From Patescibacteria group bacterium (lineage in GTDB: Bacteria > Patescibacteriota > Minisyncoccia > Phycocordibacterales > CAIZLB01): 32,759 nt of DNA. Where the stretch lies: contig JAUPUG010000038.1 in assembly GCA_030917685.1 (NCBI GenBank), forward strand, positions 1 through 32,759, given 5' to 3'. The notes under the pieces were generated by a model, which worked only from the letters and a program-made list of their open reading frames with translations, was not told the DNA's origin and ran no database searches. The translations under genes and the position numbers were made by a program. Below, piece by piece: positions 30,940-32,759 of this stretch (positions are counted from its first letter, which is position 1; every line of letters begins with the position of its first letter).

Positions 30940-31554
30940 ATGTCTCACTACACCTACATCCTCGAATGTGCTGACGATACACTATATGTGGGTTCTACGA
31001 ACGATCTAGAAAAAAGGTTGCATCAACACAATAACCTTAAACAAGGTGCGCATTACACAAAGATTCGTAGACCTGTCGCGCTGGTGTATTCTGAAGCGTG
31101 TGAAAGTTTCAGTGTTGCGCGAAAGCGTGAAGCTGAACTAAAGCGACTGTCGAGAGCTGAGAAATTAGATTTGATTAAAAGTGGGACGGTGCGTGCTGCG
31201 AAAGCTCCCAAGAAGTCTCGTGTCAAAAATATTTCGGCGAAAGTTCACACTGCGAAAATTCCCGCAAAAAAGATTCCTTCAAAATACACAATCAACGCAA
31301 AAGTCTGGAAATGGGAAGAGGATATGGCTTGGTATTTTATCAATCTAGACACGGCACTTTCAGAAAAGATACGAGAATCACGAGGAAAAGGCATGGTCAA
31401 AATACAGGCACAGATTGGGAAGTCATCATGGAACACATCACTTCTGTATCACACCGAAGCTCGAACCTATTTGATAGCCATAAAGAAGCTTATTCGGAGG
31501 AAAGAACAACTCATTGAGGGGAGTGAAGTCAAGGTGAACTTTGCCCTAATATAA
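30940..31554 (+). CDS. GIY-YIG nuclease domain fused to DUF1905
   Basis: Residues 1-82 form a UPF0213-type GIY-YIG domain: YTYILECADDTLYVGSTND (the two short motifs are YIL and YVG), with catalytic Arg26 and Glu65. A basic linker (~85-115, rich in KK and AK) leads to a DUF1905-like beta-barrel (~118-204). That part includes KVWKWEEDMAWYFINLD, KIQAQIGKSSWNTSLLY and IAIKKLIRRKEQLIEGSEV. The two families are normally separate proteins, so the fusion is unusual. GIY-YIG proteins nick or cut DNA; the DUF1905 role is unknown. The window shows no sign of a frameshift or merged genes. Confidence 0.88.
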   Translation: MSHYTYILECADDTLYVGSTNDLEKRLHQHNNLKQGAHYTKIRRPVALVYSEACESFSVARKREAELKRLSRAEKLDLIKSGTVRAAKAPKKSRVKNISAKVHTAKIPAKKIPSKYTINAKVWKWEEDMAWYFINLDTALSEKIRESRGKGMVKIQAQIGKSSWNTSLLYHTEARTYLIAIKKLIRRKEQLIEGSEVKVNFALI

Positions 31555-31562
31555 TATATAAT
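31550..31562 (+). promoter_or_regulatory. Tandem -10 boxes for the CcdA-like gene
   Basis: Two perfect TATAAT copies lie at 31550-31555 and 31557-31562. The second ends 6 nt before the ATG at 31569, the spacing of a leaderless start. The first overlaps the stop of the preceding gene. Confidence 0.5.
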
Positions 31563-31568
31563 CGATAT

Positions 31569-32261
31569 ATGGATTTAGCTCTTATATCTACCTCAGGCTG
31601 GTTTCTTCCCGTTATTCTGAGTGCTGCACTTATCGATAGTATCAACCCGTGCGCATTTTCTATTCTCTTTTTGACCATTACATTTTTGTTTAGTCTGGAA
31701 AAAGACCGAAAGTTTATTTTGAAAGCTGGAGGACTATATGTGTTTGGAATTTTCTTAGTATATACACTCATTGGAGTAGGTCTTCTTCAGGTCCTCTCTA
31801 TTTTAAATATTCCAAACGGCCTCGCCAAAGTTGGTGCGGTCATTCTCATTGCATATTGTGTGATCGGTATTATCAATGAGTTTTTTCCAAAGTTTCCAAT
31901 CAAGCTCAAAATACCTGCAAGTTCACATCAAACTCTTGCAAAAGTAATTCATAAAGCATCAGTGCCCGCATCTTTTTTCCTCGGAGTGCTTGTTGGACTA
32001 TTCGAATTCCCATGCACGGGCGGTCCATACCTATTTGTACTCGGTTTACTTCATGATCAGGCGAACTTCTGGAAAGGGTTTATGTATTTGGTAATTTACA
32101 ATATTGTCTTTGTTGCACCTCTCATCGTGATTCTACTAGTGGCGGTCAACAAGGCGGTTCTCGAGAAGCTTGACCGATTGCGGAGACTTGAGACCAAGAA
32201 ATCCCGTCTAGTACTGCTTCTAGTATTACTCGCAATCGCTATCTTTATCTTTAATTTATAA
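31569..32261 (+). CDS. CcdA/DsbD-type thiol-disulfide membrane transporter
   Basis: The 230-aa product has about six membrane helices. The two redox cysteines characteristic of CcdA/DsbD transmembrane domains are Cys28 in INPCAFS and Cys149 in FPCTGGPY. They sit in TM1 and TM4 as usual. Such proteins move electrons from cytoplasmic thioredoxin to the outside, for cytochrome maturation or disulfide reduction. No thioredoxin-like partner is seen nearby, but the cytochrome b5-like protein at 1780 with two Cys could be served by it. Ends in TAA. Confidence 0.88.
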   Translation: MDLALISTSGWFLPVILSAALIDSINPCAFSILFLTITFLFSLEKDRKFILKAGGLYVFGIFLVYTLIGVGLLQVLSILNIPNGLAKVGAVILIAYCVIGIINEFFPKFPIKLKIPASSHQTLAKVIHKASVPASFFLGVLVGLFEFPCTGGPYLFVLGLLHDQANFWKGFMYLVIYNIVFVAPLIVILLVAVNKAVLEKLDRLRRLETKKSRLVLLLVLLAIAIFIFNL

Positions 32262-32311
32262 AATTTTGAACCGCGCATAAATCGCAAATTTACTAAACAT
32301 AATTAACACAT

Positions 32312-32759
32312 ATGACAAACACATCCGAATCACACAAACCCGAGCTTCCAAAAAACTTTGAAGAACTCAAACAAAAAATTCAGGATTTCAAAGAAAATAG
32401 AGGCGTGGATCTTTCAACAGAAGAAGATCTTGCTATTGGAGTTATGAATCTCATTAGTCTTGAAGAGCACTTTTTCTTTACAGGGGCAAAGACTGCCAAA
32501 AATGAATACTACGATATGTTGTATGAAGTGCGAGAAATGCGAAAAGTTTTGCTTGCGCGAATGATTGATAAGACTGAAGGGGAAAGTTGGTGTATTTCGA
32601 AACATCTTCTCGCTACAACTATGCGACTCATGGAGGTTGGTACAAAGCTAAACTCTGATGGTAAAAAAGAAGAAGCACGACAGATGTTCGAATTTGCATT
32701 TAAGACATTCAATATGTTCTTTGCACTACGTCTCAAAATCATTTCTGCGCCAGATGTTG
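32312..32759 (+). CDS. Conserved Patescibacteria hypothetical protein (3' partial)
   Basis: The reading frame from ATG at 32312 is open to the end of the window (149 codons). It is soluble and helical: PKNFEELKQKIQDFKENRG, DLAIGVMNLISLEEHFFFT, YYDMLYEVREMRK, SWCISKHLLATTMRLMEVG, then FKTFNMFFALRLK. I recall proteins with this pattern as common and well conserved in Parcubacteria, but of unknown function. This supports the lineage call. The C-terminus lies outside the window. Confidence 0.8.
   Translation, partial: MTNTSESHKPELPKNFEELKQKIQDFKENRGVDLSTEEDLAIGVMNLISLEEHFFFTGAKTAKNEYYDMLYEVREMRKVLLARMIDKTEGESWCISKHLLATTMRLMEVGTKLNSDGKKEEARQMFEFAFKTFNMFFALRLKIISAPDV

Noticed and set aside
1-32759. 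CRISPR arrays and complete insertion sequences
   Set aside because: No regularly spaced direct repeats and no transposase were seen on either strand.

Overview
The window looks like a chromosomal stretch of an ultra-small, AT-rich bacterium of the Candidatus Patescibacteria/CPR type, probably Parcubacteria-like. This is an inference, with no marker gene to prove it. The grounds are surface proteins built from beta-propeller-type repeats, glycine-rich linkers and C-terminal peptidoglycan-binding domains, many small one-TM proteins, almost no Shine-Dalgarno sequences, -10 boxes directly in front of start codons, and a 3'-partial gene at 32312 of a type I recall from Parcubacteria.

Layout. 1-3000: end of a surface protein, a DUF2231 membrane protein, and on the minus strand a membrane-anchored cytochrome b5-like protein and a Nudix-like protein. 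3100-6190: a tRNA-Gln, a MarR-MATE-FMN reductase cassette with a palindromic MarR-type operator, and a second tRNA 3' end; both tRNA ends are followed by an alignable 86-nt element. 6200-9200: a hypothetical gene, then a serine recombinase fragment joined head-on to a 5'-truncated SBBP-repeat surface protein. 9200-12700: small membrane proteins, an MFS transporter with an in-frame amber codon, a zinc-ribbon protein and large palindromes. 12720-15413: the sulfate adenylyltransferase genes cysD and cysN behind what reads as a complete cysteine-codon transcription attenuator. 15500-17500: DUF305, an unknown gene and a NADAR-family gene. 17569-26968: a defence island with Mrr, HsdM, two unknown small genes, HsdS, Fic, HsdR, a PD-(D/E)XK-like protein, Nudix and rhodanese. 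27000-32759: a secreted unknown protein on the minus strand, PspC, membrane-anchored and Fn3-like proteins, a GIY-YIG/DUF1905 fusion, a CcdA-like protein and the partial conserved gene.

How parts work together. The MarR gene, its operator and the adjoining MATE pump form an apparent stress-responsive export unit. The leader peptide, its three mutually exclusive hairpins and cysDN form an apparent cysteine-sensing operon. The type I restriction genes lie in two transcription units: hsdM-orf-orf-hsdS, and fic-hsdR-nuclease-nudix-rhodanese behind a promoter set inside a 17-bp inverted repeat. The Fic protein has a C-terminal winged helix that could bind that repeat.

Two genome-wide habits show up. 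Nine or more starts sit 6-10 nt after a good -10 box, suggesting leaderless mRNAs. All but one of about 38 complete genes end in TAA or TAG; the single TGA belongs to the secreted protein at 27120-27650. All function calls rest on reading motifs by eye; no database search was run.
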